DNA of 64,000 nucleotides from Clostridiales bacterium (GTDB lineage Bacteria > Bacillota > Clostridia > Christensenellales > Pumilibacteraceae): the NCBI GenBank assembly GCA_014799665.1, contig JAAVHP010000006.1, positions 2,689-66,688 on the forward strand, read 5' to 3'. Positions 49,151 through 58,258 of the stretch are shown one piece after another. The stretch's first letter is position 1, and each line of letters begins with the position of its first letter. Both the position numbers and the translations under genes were made by a program. A model generated the notes under the pieces. It was not told the origin of the DNA and searched no databases. It saw only the letters and a list, made by a program, of their open reading frames with translations.

Positions 49151-51158
49151 CGCTCTCGCTCTGCCTTAACGCACCGATCTTGGACGCGCTGCGTATAGAC
49201 TTTTTGGCAAGCTTTACCACGTTATCCGTGTTGAACCCGCACACCTCGAACATAACGTTAGCAGGCGCGCTCATGCCGAACGCGTCGATACAGCAGCACT
49301 CGCCGTCGATACCTACATACTTAAACCACGGCATCGACCTACCCGCTTCGATTGCAACGCGAGCGCGAACATTGCTCGGGAGCACCGACTCGCGGTATTT
49401 AAGCGTTTGAATATCGAACAACTCCATGCACGGCATACTTACGACGCGCGCGTCGATATCGTTCTTGATAAGCTCGTCTTTGGCGGCGATTGCAAGCGAA
49501 AGCTCCGAGCCGCTCGCAATAAGGATAACGTCGGGCGTTTCTTTCTTGCTGTCGGCAACCACGTAGCCGCCGAACAACGCTTCCGTGCCCGTGCAGTCGA
49601 GCTGTTTAAGCTCCTGACGCGAAAGTACGATAGCCGTCGGGCTGTTGCCCGTCCACGCCGATTCGTAAGCCGCCGCGGTCTCTTTGGCGTCCGCAGGGCG
49701 GAATACCTTGATATTAGGGATCGATCTCAGCATGGAAAGCTGCTCGATCGGCTGGTGCGTAGGTCCGTCCTCGCCCACGCCTATACTGTCGTGCGACAGA
49801 ACGTACACTACGGGGATATTCATGATCGCGCTCATACGGATAGCCGCTTTCATGTAATCGGAGAATACGGTAAACGTGGCGCAGAACGGAAGCAAGCCGC
49901 CGTGCAAATACATACCGTTGCATATCGCGCCCATAGCGTGCTCGCGAATACCGAAATGGATATTGCGCCCGTTCTCGGTCGCCGACACGTCGCCGCCGTC
50001 CTTAATAACGACGAGGTTGGAAGTAGCAAGGTCGGCGGATCCGCCTATAACGTTCTCGTTATGCTCGGCGATTATATTGAGAATACGCGAGCTCGACGCG
50101 CGGGTAGCCTCGTTCTTAGCGGGCTTGTCGTAAATGCTGTCGAGCGCTTCGAAATCGATATTGCCCTTGCGCCAAGCCGTGAACGTTTCGAACAGTTCGG
50201 GATACTTGGTCTTGTAGGCTTTGACCGTTTTGTTCCATTCGGTCTGATACTTATTGAACGTAGGCGCGAGCGTTGCGATATAGTTAGTCACCTGCGGCGC
50301 GATGTCGAAAGCCGCCGTCTTGTAGCCGAGCGTTTTACGCAACGCCTTAACGTTATCGCCGCCGAGCGGTGCGCCGTGGCACTTGCTCGTGCCGGCAAGC
50401 GGCGAACCGTAGCCGATAGTGGTGTTTACGATAATGAGCGAGGGTTTTTCCTTTTCCGCCTTGGCGAGCGTGATAGCCGCCGAAATGGCGTCTATATCCT
50501 CGCCGTCGTGAACGTGCAGGACCTGCCAGCCGAGCGCTTCGTGGCGCTTGCCCACGTCCTCGGTGAACGCAAGGTCGGTGCTGCCCTCGATCGTGATATG
50601 GTTGCTGTCGTAAAGAACGATAAGCTTATCGAGCTTTTGCGTGCCCGCGAACGAAGCGGCTTCGTTCTCGATACCTTCCATCATGCACCCGTCGCCGCAG
50701 AGTGCGTATGTATAGTGATCGATAAGCGTGCAATCGGGCTGATTGAACTTGGCGGCAAGTATACGCTCGGCAAGCGCGAAGCCTACGGCGTTGGCAATGC
50801 CCTGCCCGAGCGGACCGGTCGAAACCTCTACGCCCGCCGTTACGCCGTATTCGGGATGCCCGGGGGTCTTGCTCATGTGCTGACGGAAGCGCATAAGGTC
50901 TTCCTTAGTCGTTGCATAGCCGAAAACGTTAAGAAGCGAATACAGTAGCGCCGAACCGTGCCCCGCCGAAAGAACAAATCTGTCCCTATCGAAGAAGTTG
51001 GGATCCTTGGGATTGTGTTTGAGGTGCTTAGCGAAAAGGGTATACGCCATGGGCGCCGCGCCGAGGCAGATGCCGGGATGTCCGCTCTTTGCCTTTTCAA
51101 TCTGCTCAACGGACAACATACGCAAGGTTGATATGGTCAGTTGTTCTTCGTTTGTCAT
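49140..51158 (-). CDS. tkt: Transketolase
   Basis: 672 residues, full length. Thiamine diphosphate motif GDGCMMEGI...N (about 155), SGHPGICLGAAP near the N-terminus, FREHAMG-type region and DSIGVGEDGPTHQP in the pyrimidine domain. Transfers two-carbon units in the pentose phosphate pathway, supplying erythrose-4-phosphate to the aro genes nearby. AAGGAGAT before ATG. Between pgm and yfbR. Confidence 0.96.
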   Translation of the reverse strand: MTNEEQLTISTLRMLSVEQIEKAKSGHPGICLGAAPMAYTLFAKHLKHNPKDPNFFDRDRFVLSAGHGSALLYSLLNVFGYATTKEDLMRFRQHMSKTPGHPEYGVTAGVEVSTGPLGQGIANAVGFALAERILAAKFNQPDCTLIDHYTYALCGDGCMMEGIENEAASFAGTQKLDKLIVLYDSNHITIEGSTDLAFTEDVGKRHEALGWQVLHVHDGEDIDAISAAITLAKAEKEKPSLIIVNTTIGYGSPLAGTSKCHGAPLGGDNVKALRKTLGYKTAAFDIAPQVTNYIATLAPTFNKYQTEWNKTVKAYKTKYPELFETFTAWRKGNIDFEALDSIYDKPAKNEATRASSSRILNIIAEHNENVIGGSADLATSNLVVIKDGGDVSATENGRNIHFGIREHAMGAICNGMYLHGGLLPFCATFTVFSDYMKAAIRMSAIMNIPVVYVLSHDSIGVGEDGPTHQPIEQLSMLRSIPNIKVFRPADAKETAAAYESAWTGNSPTAIVLSRQELKQLDCTGTEALFGGYVVADSKKETPDVILIASGSELSLAIAAKDELIKNDIDARVVSMPCMELFDIQTLKYRESVLPSNVRARVAIEAGRSMPWFKYVGIDGECCCIDAFGMSAPANVMFEVCGFNTDNVVKLAKKSIRSASKIGALRQSESDDE

Positions 51159-51214
51159 ATTTATCTCCTTAAATGGGTTGATTTTCTCTGTAGAATATTT
51201 GTGCTAAACTATTA

Positions 51215-52843
51215 TTAAAAGTCTTGTGCGCCGTCGCTATCACCGTCCGCGTTCTCGTAAGCGTCGCCGTCGATTTCGGCCTCGCCGCCGAAAAGGTCAT
51301 CCTCGGGTATTGCTTCCCCGCCGTCCGCGTATTCGTTTTGGACAGCAGTATCATCCAAGAACTGTTCGAGCGGCGCGCAGTCGAGCCCCGTAAAGCCGTT
51401 GAGGAACGAATACAGGAAGCTCGCTATCTTATGCGCTCCGCCACGCTTATTGCTCTCTATGTAAATGGGAAGCACAGGGTCGTGAACGCTTGTTCTGACT
51501 ATAAAGTAACCGTCGCCGTGCGATACGTACGCGCGAACACCCTCGTAGTTGTCGCCCGAAATGGTTAGTAACCTCTCCGAAAGCCCTGTAAGCCGCGTAA
51601 TGATGGTTTCCGCTTTTTCGCGCCAATCATCACAAGTGAAGTTAAGACGAATATCCCCTTCTTCAAGCGGAGTATCGAGATCGGCAATAAGATCGACAAG
51701 CTCGCAACCCTGCTTTTTGAGATTAGCAAGAGTTATGAGAATTTTAACGACGAAGTACGCGCCGTCGTCCAGGAAGAAATGCTCTCTGAACGCTACGTGT
51801 CCGCTGCTCTCGATTGCGAGCGGTGCGTCTACGCCGCTGTCGCAAAGCCTTTTCGCCTCGTCGATAACGTTGCGGTAGCCGCGCTTAAACCGCTTTTGAA
51901 TACCGCCGCGGCTCTCAATGAACTGCCGCAAAGCTTCAGTAGTAACGCTGTCCGTTACGATGGTTGCATTGGGGTGATCGGGCAATACCATTGCCGCCGC
52001 GAGCGCAATAAGCCTGCATCTATTGACTTCCGTGCCGTCGGGAGTGACAACAGCACACCTGTCGCCGTCCGCGTCGAAGATTATACCAAGGTCGGCGCCC
52101 GTTTCGAGCACGCGGTTTTTGAGCGATTCCATAGCCTCGGCGTTTTCGGGGTTGGGCGGGTGCGCGGGAAACGTTCCGTCGGGCTCTAAGAACTGCGACG
52201 GCGAAATATCCGCGCCAAGTCCTTTAAGGACCTTGGTAGCGAAGTACCCGCCCGCGCCGTGCCCGGCGTCGACGGCAATCTTCATATTCCTGAACGGGTG
52301 GAACATACCAGTGCCCTTGCGTATGGTATCCGCCAAACTATCGGCATACACGCGCAAGAAGTCGCGAGGAATTATGGTAGAACGCACTGTGGGCGCTATT
52401 TTTTGATCGTTATTGGCAAGCTCGATTATTTCGTCGAGCTCTTTCGAGTTGACGCCGCCTTCTTGGGTAAAGAACTTAAGCCCGTTGATATCCATCGGGT
52501 GGTGGCTCGCCGTTATCATGATCGCGCCGTCGGCAACAATCGACGAATGCTGAGTGGTAAGGAAAGCCGCGGGCGTCGTTATCATGCCGCAGTCGAAAAG
52601 TTCGAGCCCTGCATACCTTAGCGTGGCAATGATAGTTTTTTGGAACTGCTCGCCCGTTATGCGGCTGTCGCGCCCGATCGCGATCCTGCGGCGCGGCTTG
52701 TCCACTCTGCGGCAAATCCACAGCGCAAACGCCGCCGCGATATCGGCAACGGCTTTTTCGGTAAGAACGGCGGGCTTGCCGTCCGTCGCTATCGCCCTAC
52801 CGCGTATATCGGTACCGCTTTTCAAATTGCCGTAATCGTTCAT
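51215..52843 (-). CDS. Phosphomannomutase/phosphoglucomutase family protein
   Basis: 542 residues. Alpha-D-phosphohexomutase domains with GTDIRGRA at the N-terminus, active-site Ser in TASHHPMDINGLK (about 105), metal loop DADGDRC (about 248) and sugar-binding ESSGH. A C-terminal acidic tail (about 510-542) is unusual. Interconverts hexose 1- and 6-phosphates; substrate preference cannot be decided. CGTGGAGG precedes ATG; promoter at 52884. Confidence 0.88.
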   Translation of the reverse strand: MNDYGNLKSGTDIRGRAIATDGKPAVLTEKAVADIAAAFALWICRRVDKPRRRIAIGRDSRITGEQFQKTIIATLRYAGLELFDCGMITTPAAFLTTQHSSIVADGAIMITASHHPMDINGLKFFTQEGGVNSKELDEIIELANNDQKIAPTVRSTIIPRDFLRVYADSLADTIRKGTGMFHPFRNMKIAVDAGHGAGGYFATKVLKGLGADISPSQFLEPDGTFPAHPPNPENAEAMESLKNRVLETGADLGIIFDADGDRCAVVTPDGTEVNRCRLIALAAAMVLPDHPNATIVTDSVTTEALRQFIESRGGIQKRFKRGYRNVIDEAKRLCDSGVDAPLAIESSGHVAFREHFFLDDGAYFVVKILITLANLKKQGCELVDLIADLDTPLEEGDIRLNFTCDDWREKAETIITRLTGLSERLLTISGDNYEGVRAYVSHGDGYFIVRTSVHDPVLPIYIESNKRGGAHKIASFLYSFLNGFTGLDCAPLEQFLDDTAVQNEYADGGEAIPEDDLFGGEAEIDGDAYENADGDSDGAQDF

Positions 52844-52883
52844 ACAGCCTCCACGCTTTGGTCATGATTTTAGTTCCGCTTAT

Positions 52884-52912
52884 ATTATATCGCTTTTATT
52901 TGTTTTTGACAA
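52884..52912 (-). promoter_or_regulatory. Promoter of pgm-tkt-yfbR
   Basis: Minus strand TTGTCA (52912-52907), 17-bp spacer, TATAAT (52889-52884). Confidence 0.75.
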
Positions 52913-52950
52913 ACATATTTAGAGTATTTTAGTAATTTTTTCCAAGCAAT

Positions 52951-54117
52951 TTACAATATATCGAAAAAATCGTCATACGCCCGAATTCTGTAATCGGCGG
53001 AAGTTTCGAGCCTTCCCGACGGGTCAAAAAAGCAAGTGTCTATCCCCGCATTCTTTCCGCCCGCGATATCGGCGGTATTGCTGTCGCCTACCATGATCAC
53101 GCGCGACTTATCGGGATTGCCTATTTTATCGAACACGCCGTTAAAATACCGCGTGTCCGGTTTTTCGTAGCCGATGTCCTGCGAAATAAAATATCCGTCG
53201 TGCTCGCCTTCCAGCGCTTTCAGCCGTTCGCTCGCTATATGCTTAAAGCTGTTGGTAGCTATATAAACCTTAGCGCCGCGCGCGCGGACCTTGCGTAAGA
53301 ATTCTATCGAGCCGTTCAGGATATACCGCGTTTTGCACATTGCGGTTATAAAAAGATCTTTCATTTTGTGCGGGTCTACGCTCTCGCCCAACCGCTCGAC
53401 AAACAAACCGAACCGCTTACGATCGAGCTCTTCCCGCGTTATTTCTTTGCGCTCCAACGCGCCCCAAATCTCGTTTGTGATAGCGGCGTATACTTTGACC
53501 ACCGTTTCGTCGTCCGTCTTAACACCGACCGTATGCGCCGCGTGCAAAACGGAATAACGCATCGCCGTCTTAAAATCAAGCAGCGTATCGTCGGCGTCGC
53601 AAAGAACAACGTCGTACCTGTTCTTTCTCGGCTTTAACAGCATACCCATGAAATTCAAGATATAGGGTTCGTCCGAATTATCGAATATATAGTCGGCGTA
53701 TCTGCGGTAAAGCGGTTCGCGCTCCTTTACAAGTCTTTCGAGCTCGGTTTTGAGCGGACGGTCGGACGAGGCTATGCGATCCTTTAAAACCTCGACGGGC
53801 GCGGTCAGCCACACTATGTCGCAGTGCCGCCTAAGTATCGCCATGCACTCGTGGCTTAGCACAACGCCGCCACCGCAAGCGATTATATACGGGTTATATC
53901 TTATGGCTTCCTTTACCGCTTCGAGCTCGTACTTTCTAAAAGTCTGCTCACCCTCGCGCTCGAATATGCCCGAAATCGAGCCGTAGCGGCGCGTAATCTC
54001 CTCGTCGGTGTCAAAATACGGAACGCCGAACGTTTCAGAATACAGCTTAGCCCAAGCGCTTTTACCGCTACCCATAGCGCCGATGAGCGCAATGTTTCTG
54101 CCGTTGGGATTAACCAT
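52951..54117 (-). CDS. aroK: Shikimate kinase fused to a HAD hydrolase
   Basis: 388 residues from ATG 54117. Shikimate kinase (1 to about 165): Walker A IGAMGSGKS, DTDEEIT, RKYE, ACGGGVV and the lid DRPLK. HAD domain (about 170-388): VVLCDADDTLLDF (nucleophile Asp), IATNS, KPDTRYF and VGDSNTADIAG, resembling YjjG-type nucleotidases. The kinase makes shikimate-3-phosphate; the HAD role is unknown. Start overlaps the small upstream ORF by 8 bases, so translation is coupled; no ribosome site of its own is visible. Both active sites look intact. Confidence 0.88.
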   Translation of the reverse strand: MVNPNGRNIALIGAMGSGKSAWAKLYSETFGVPYFDTDEEITRRYGSISGIFEREGEQTFRKYELEAVKEAIRYNPYIIACGGGVVLSHECMAILRRHCDIVWLTAPVEVLKDRIASSDRPLKTELERLVKEREPLYRRYADYIFDNSDEPYILNFMGMLLKPRKNRYDVVLCDADDTLLDFKTAMRYSVLHAAHTVGVKTDDETVVKVYAAITNEIWGALERKEITREELDRKRFGLFVERLGESVDPHKMKDLFITAMCKTRYILNGSIEFLRKVRARGAKVYIATNSFKHIASERLKALEGEHDGYFISQDIGYEKPDTRYFNGVFDKIGNPDKSRVIMVGDSNTADIAGGKNAGIDTCFFDPSGRLETSADYRIRAYDDFFDIL

Positions 54118-54217
54118 TGCACATACCCGCAAGGTACGCAAGCGCAGCGAAATATCCGTCTACACCGCGCTTAACCGTAATATTAAAATCGATCCCTTTC
54201 AAAACCAAAATTTTCAC
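54110..54217 (-). pseudogene. Possible relic of 3-dehydroquinate dehydratase (type II)
   Basis: A 35-codon frame starts with GTG (overlapping the aroE stop as GTGA), has GGGAGG upstream, and ends inside the aroK start region. Its beginning, KILVLKG then N, KR and Y, lines up with the type II enzyme start KILVINGPNLN...KR...Y. The rest is lost. Position between aroE and aroK suits aroQ. Alternatively it is an unrelated coupled micropeptide. Confidence 0.4.
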
Positions 54218-54972
54218 AACCTCCCTCCGAGCTCCGCTCTCACTTTTTCGTACACGTCTTCTATATCGAAATCCCCATCTGTAATAATTCTAGCACCCTC
54301 AATCGCCTGATAAATAAGCATACCGGACCCGTTAGCCGTCTGCCCGCCGAGGGCGCGTATTCGCCTTAAAAACGGCGTATCGTCGGTGTAAACAAGATCG
54401 AACGCATAATCGAAATAAGGCTGAACGCACAGCGTTTTGAGCGCGTCCTCACCGTACGTTCCGAGCGGCGTACAGTTAATAATAAGCTCTGCAGGCTGAT
54501 TGGTATACAGCTCCGCGCCGAGTGTGGACAGCCTTAACGCGTGTTTGAGCGTTCGGTTAAGCACGAACACCTTTTTGCCGAGCGCGATGAGTTCTTTTGT
54601 TACTGCGTACGCGCCGCCGCCGGCGCCGAGCACGACAGCGCTTTTTACCTTAGTCCGCCAATCGATAAAGTTACGGTCGAGCGCGCGAACGAACCCTGCA
54701 CCGTCAGTGTTAAACGCTTTTCTGTCGCGCGAGCGGACTACGTTCACACTGCCGCTTTTGTTCCCTATAAATCTTGAAATATCGTTCTTGTACGGCTTGG
54801 TTACGAAAAACCCGTCGTAGCTATTTAATAGCTCTCCGACCGTCGCCGCAAGCGTATCGCGCACCGCGTTCTTTACCTCGAACTCCAACGGCGCGCCTAT
54901 CGCCTTTGCTATCGCTCTATGAAGGTCGGACGAACGCGTCCCCATACCGTTTCCGAGCAATGCGATTTTCAT
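54214..54972 (-). CDS. aroE: Shikimate dehydrogenase
   Basis: 252 residues, shorter than the usual 270-290. Catalytic Lys in FFVTKPYK (normally NVTxPxK, so the Asn is replaced), catalytic Asp in NTDGAGF, NADP loop VLGAGGGAYAV and NRT. Reduces 3-dehydroshikimate. The N-terminal shikimate-binding S-x-S reads RSSDLH, so the enzyme is divergent. Six bases after aroB; stop overlaps the small ORF. Confidence 0.85.
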   Translation of the reverse strand: MKIALLGNGMGTRSSDLHRAIAKAIGAPLEFEVKNAVRDTLAATVGELLNSYDGFFVTKPYKNDISRFIGNKSGSVNVVRSRDRKAFNTDGAGFVRALDRNFIDWRTKVKSAVVLGAGGGAYAVTKELIALGKKVFVLNRTLKHALRLSTLGAELYTNQPAELIINCTPLGTYGEDALKTLCVQPYFDYAFDLVYTDDTPFLRRIRALGGQTANGSGMLIYQAIEGARIITDGDFDIEDVYEKVRAELGGRL

Positions 54973-54978
54973 AACTCT

Positions 54979-55977
54979 TTACGACTTCCTCAATTGCTTG
55001 ATCGCGATGTCGTAACGCTCGGCGAACTCGTCTACCGAAACAGACAAACGCACTATATCGCCCGCATTTATCGGCAACATGATCGTGATATTTTCCCCGA
55101 CGTTCTTTTTATCTCCCATTGCGCGCTCGACCACCGAATTTGCCGTGGAGTGCGGCGGAGCGGTAAACAACTTGCATAGTCTTATTAGCTGATCGCCGAA
55201 CGAACGGCACACGAAATCGCCGAACATAGCACTTTCCGTCATCATGCCTTTCAGCACGTATTCACCGTGGCTCAATCGGTATTCGTCCACGCTTTCGAGC
55301 GCGTGCCCTACCGTATGCCCCACGTTGAGCACGGCGCGCAAATTCTTTTCCTTGGGGTCGCGCTTGACCACCTCGCGCTTAATAGCCACCGCTTTCTCGA
55401 TAAGCGAATACACGGTATCGCGCTCGAACGTTACAAGCCGCGGAATATTTAAAAGCAAATCGTAATACGCGTCCTCTTTAAGAAGGCAGGTTTTAATCAG
55501 CTCGCCGTAGCCGCAAATGCGTTCTCTGTCGTTAAGGGTATCCAAAAAATCGTACGAGATAAACGTTTTCTTGGGCGGATAGAACGCACCGACGAGGTTC
55601 TTGACCCCGAACATATCGATAGCCGTTTTGCCGCCTATGCCCGAGTCTACCTGCGCGAGAAGGGTCGTCGGAATATTTATCCATTCGAGCCCGCGCATAT
55701 ACAGCGCCGCCGCCAAGCCCGTAATATCGCCTACGACTCCGCCGCCGAGCGCGGCTACCCTATCGCCACGAGTGAGCCCTCTCGAATACATTTCGCCTAT
55801 AATCGAAAACAACACCGATTGCTGCTTGGACTTTTCGCCCGCAGGGATAACGAACGCATTTTCGGACAGTTCGGGATAAATAGACGCAACGTTACTGTCG
55901 GTGACTACAAAATCACAGCTATCGATCGCGAACGCTACGTCGTCCGGGCTCGCGCCGAGTATTACGTTATCGACCAT
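54979..55977 (-). CDS. aroB: 3-dehydroquinate synthase
   Basis: 332 residues. NAD-binding GGGVVGDITGLAAALYMRG, PTTLLAQVDSGIGGKTAID and metal-ligand His in LSHGEYV and NVGHTVGHA are all present. Second step of the shikimate pathway. GAGGCG precedes ATG. First gene of the aro cluster, preceded by the large palindrome at 56028-56149. Confidence 0.95.
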   Translation of the reverse strand: MVDNVILGASPDDVAFAIDSCDFVVTDSNVASIYPELSENAFVIPAGEKSKQQSVLFSIIGEMYSRGLTRGDRVAALGGGVVGDITGLAAALYMRGLEWINIPTTLLAQVDSGIGGKTAIDMFGVKNLVGAFYPPKKTFISYDFLDTLNDRERICGYGELIKTCLLKEDAYYDLLLNIPRLVTFERDTVYSLIEKAVAIKREVVKRDPKEKNLRAVLNVGHTVGHALESVDEYRLSHGEYVLKGMMTESAMFGDFVCRSFGDQLIRLCKLFTAPPHSTANSVVERAMGDKKNVGENITIMLPINAGDIVRLSVSVDEFAERYDIAIKQLRKS

Positions 55978-56027
55978 AATCGCCTCGCTTAATTAATTTT
56001 TATAAAGTGTTTTTAGAGCGCATGTGA

Positions 56028-56149
56028 GAGATTATAGGCACGGCGCAGACGGGCAACAGTTGACACGCCCGCGACGGGAGTGTACACCGAAGTACATGAC
56101 CTAGCGGGCGTGGCAAGCGTAGCCCGTATCCGCCGATGCATATAATCTC
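56028..56149. repeat. Large imperfect palindrome between the DUF2207 gene and aroB
   Basis: Outer arms GAGATTATA/TATAATCTC enclose CGGCG/CGCCG, ACGGGC/GCCCGT, ACGCCCGC/GCGGGCGT and an apical GTAC-ACCGAA-GTAC, so nearly all 122 bases fold into one long hairpin with small internal loops. It begins just after the DUF2207 stop. No protein and no known riboswitch recognised; it may be a palindromic repeat element or a processed RNA. Confidence 0.7.
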
Positions 56150-56152
56150 GAA

Positions 56153-58180
56153 CTACCAGCGACCACCGCCGCCTCCCCCAAAGCTTCCCCCCGAGAAGCC
56201 GCCGCCGCTGTGTCCGCCGCCACCGCCGTGGCTCGAAAAACTACCGCCGCTTGACTTGGGCTGAACGCTGAGCGTGCTGCCGACGTTGTTCATGACGTGC
56301 GTTATAACGAACACGTCGAACACCGTGCGACTCGTTCCGTAATAGTATGTCGGAGGCTCGACGGTAATATCCTTGAATTTATCCGCCCAGATCTGCGACA
56401 CGCCGAGAACGTTTGCGTACGGCAGGATATCGTAGTAATACTGCGGATCGTCCTCTAAGAGCGTTTCGAGCTGAGCTTTCTCTGCGTCGCGCAGGAAATT
56501 GCGGAAGCCGAGTATCATATTCAGCTGCGCGTCATAGTAATCGGTACGCAGGATAAAGAACGGCACGAGCGTCATGGGCACGCACAGCGCGCACGCAAAA
56601 ATTATTCGCTCCAACCAACCCATAACGTCAATCGGCACGGCGATCGCCACGATAAGCGCAAGCCCTACGTTCACCGCAGCGTATAAGCCCGTCAAGACCT
56701 TTCGCTTGGTGTCGCCCAGCTTATGATAGTACGCGCCGAGCATAAGCCCCGCCAACGCAGACAGTACTTGGAACGCGCCCGCGAGCACGCCGCCGAATGC
56801 GAAAAACAACCGACCGACTCTAAGCGAAGTCAATACGCTTATACCTATCGAATACAGCCCGCAAAGAATTGCCATACCCGCCGTAAGACCGATACCGCTC
56901 TTTTTGTACAGCTTGCCGCGATACTCGTTGTTTACGCCGTTCTTAACGTTATTCAACGCACTCGCAAACTTGCCTTTGAGCGTGCTCATGGCGACCTTTT
57001 TATTTCCGTCTTCGTCGGCGTCACCGTACGAGAACAACGCGTCGAACATTTTCTTTTCGTAGTTGGTGACTGCGCTCACTCCTTTAAGCTTTTTGAAATA
57101 GGTTTCGCCGTCCTTTTCTTCTATCGCGAGATAGCCCTTGCTAGCCCAATAGAATATGAGCGAGGTAACGTCCTCGTTCGAGCACCCGCCGTCTATAAGC
57201 TTGCCTATTTGCACGGGCAGCATATGCCGCTTTTTATCGCCCTTTCCGTCGACGCGCGGCGGGTAGAAATCGACTATGGGCGTGAGCTCTTTATTCTTGA
57301 AAATAAACTTCAAAACGACTACGATAACAACGAGCGCTGCGCCGAGCCCGAGCGTAAGCAGAAATTCAAGATCGACGCGGTTATGCAACGTGCCGTCCGG
57401 CATTTTACAAGCAAGCTCTACGTTCTCGTAATTTTTAAGCGCATAGGAGTCTTCATTCTTGTACTGCAAAGCTTTTTCGAACCGATCGGCTATACTTATC
57501 TCGACAGTTTTATTGCCGTTAGACCACGCAACGTCCACGCCTTCCGTGTTGTACGTTACCTTTTCGCCGCCTATCCAAATGCCGTAGCTGTCGCCCACAT
57601 CCTCGGACGCGACGGGATATGTCTCGCCCGCATCCTCGGGCGCAACTGGATAAGTCATGCGGATATTCGCGTTTTTGGTAAGGCAGGTCCAGCCGCCGCC
57701 TATCGCGTTGAACGCCAAAATATCCGCGCCCATTGAGTGCTCGGGCGTTATCATATCGTATTGAATATTGCAAACGAGCGTGTCGTGCCTACGGAATTCT
57801 TTGTCCTCGTCGCCTATACGCGCGCGCACGATCTTGTTACTGCTCTCGTGCGAAATCTTGCACCTGCGCGACGGCTCGGTGCTCACGGTAAGGTTACGCA
57901 CCTTTTCACCCGAATTGACGGGAATATCCACGTATATGCCGTGGCTCGATTCGAGAAACTTAACTTCGATTACTTCCCTGACCGTACACGAGCGGTCGTC
58001 GTTAAACTCGATATCTACGTCGAAGCTCTCGAAGTACATACCTTTATCCAACGGTCTGTACGAAACCCCGTCATCGTCGTCGGGCAGAAACGCCACGAGC
58101 GCGAAAACGGTGACGAATATAATGAACACAACGACCAGAAAAACGTTGCCGGCAGCGCCGGATGATTTGCGCTTTGCCAT
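56153..58180 (-). CDS. DUF2207 membrane protein with Gly-rich tail
   Basis: 675 residues. N-terminal membrane segment about 12-32, an extracytoplasmic beta-rich DUF2207 domain (about 45-270), membrane segment about 277-297, a cytoplasmic domain (about 300-425), four further membrane segments (about 430-560) and a Gly/Ser/His-rich end closing in GGGGGGRW. DUF2207 (YciQ-like) proteins commonly pair with LemA, as here. Function not known; envelope role likely. AAGGAGAG before ATG. Confidence 0.85.
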   Translation of the reverse strand: MAKRKSSGAAGNVFLVVVFIIFVTVFALVAFLPDDDDGVSYRPLDKGMYFESFDVDIEFNDDRSCTVREVIEVKFLESSHGIYVDIPVNSGEKVRNLTVSTEPSRRCKISHESSNKIVRARIGDEDKEFRRHDTLVCNIQYDMITPEHSMGADILAFNAIGGGWTCLTKNANIRMTYPVAPEDAGETYPVASEDVGDSYGIWIGGEKVTYNTEGVDVAWSNGNKTVEISIADRFEKALQYKNEDSYALKNYENVELACKMPDGTLHNRVDLEFLLTLGLGAALVVIVVVLKFIFKNKELTPIVDFYPPRVDGKGDKKRHMLPVQIGKLIDGGCSNEDVTSLIFYWASKGYLAIEEKDGETYFKKLKGVSAVTNYEKKMFDALFSYGDADEDGNKKVAMSTLKGKFASALNNVKNGVNNEYRGKLYKKSGIGLTAGMAILCGLYSIGISVLTSLRVGRLFFAFGGVLAGAFQVLSALAGLMLGAYYHKLGDTKRKVLTGLYAAVNVGLALIVAIAVPIDVMGWLERIIFACALCVPMTLVPFFILRTDYYDAQLNMILGFRNFLRDAEKAQLETLLEDDPQYYYDILPYANVLGVSQIWADKFKDITVEPPTYYYGTSRTVFDVFVITHVMNNVGSTLSVQPKSSGGSFSSHGGGGGHSGGGFSGGSFGGGGGGRW

Positions 58181-58258
58181 TTATCTCTCCTTAAAACAAA
58201 CGCAAACGAACGATGCGCAGAGCACACCGTTCGAAAAGTTAGCTATTCAAAAATCGGG

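Noticed and set aside
49407..50948. 513-codon open frame on the plus strand inside tkt
   Set aside because: Antisense to an unmistakable transketolase; its very Arg/Val-rich product and lack of a ribosome site mark it as a by-product of codon bias.
56723..57736. 337-codon plus-strand open frame inside the DUF2207 gene
   Set aside because: Antisense to a well-supported membrane protein, with biased composition and no ribosome site.
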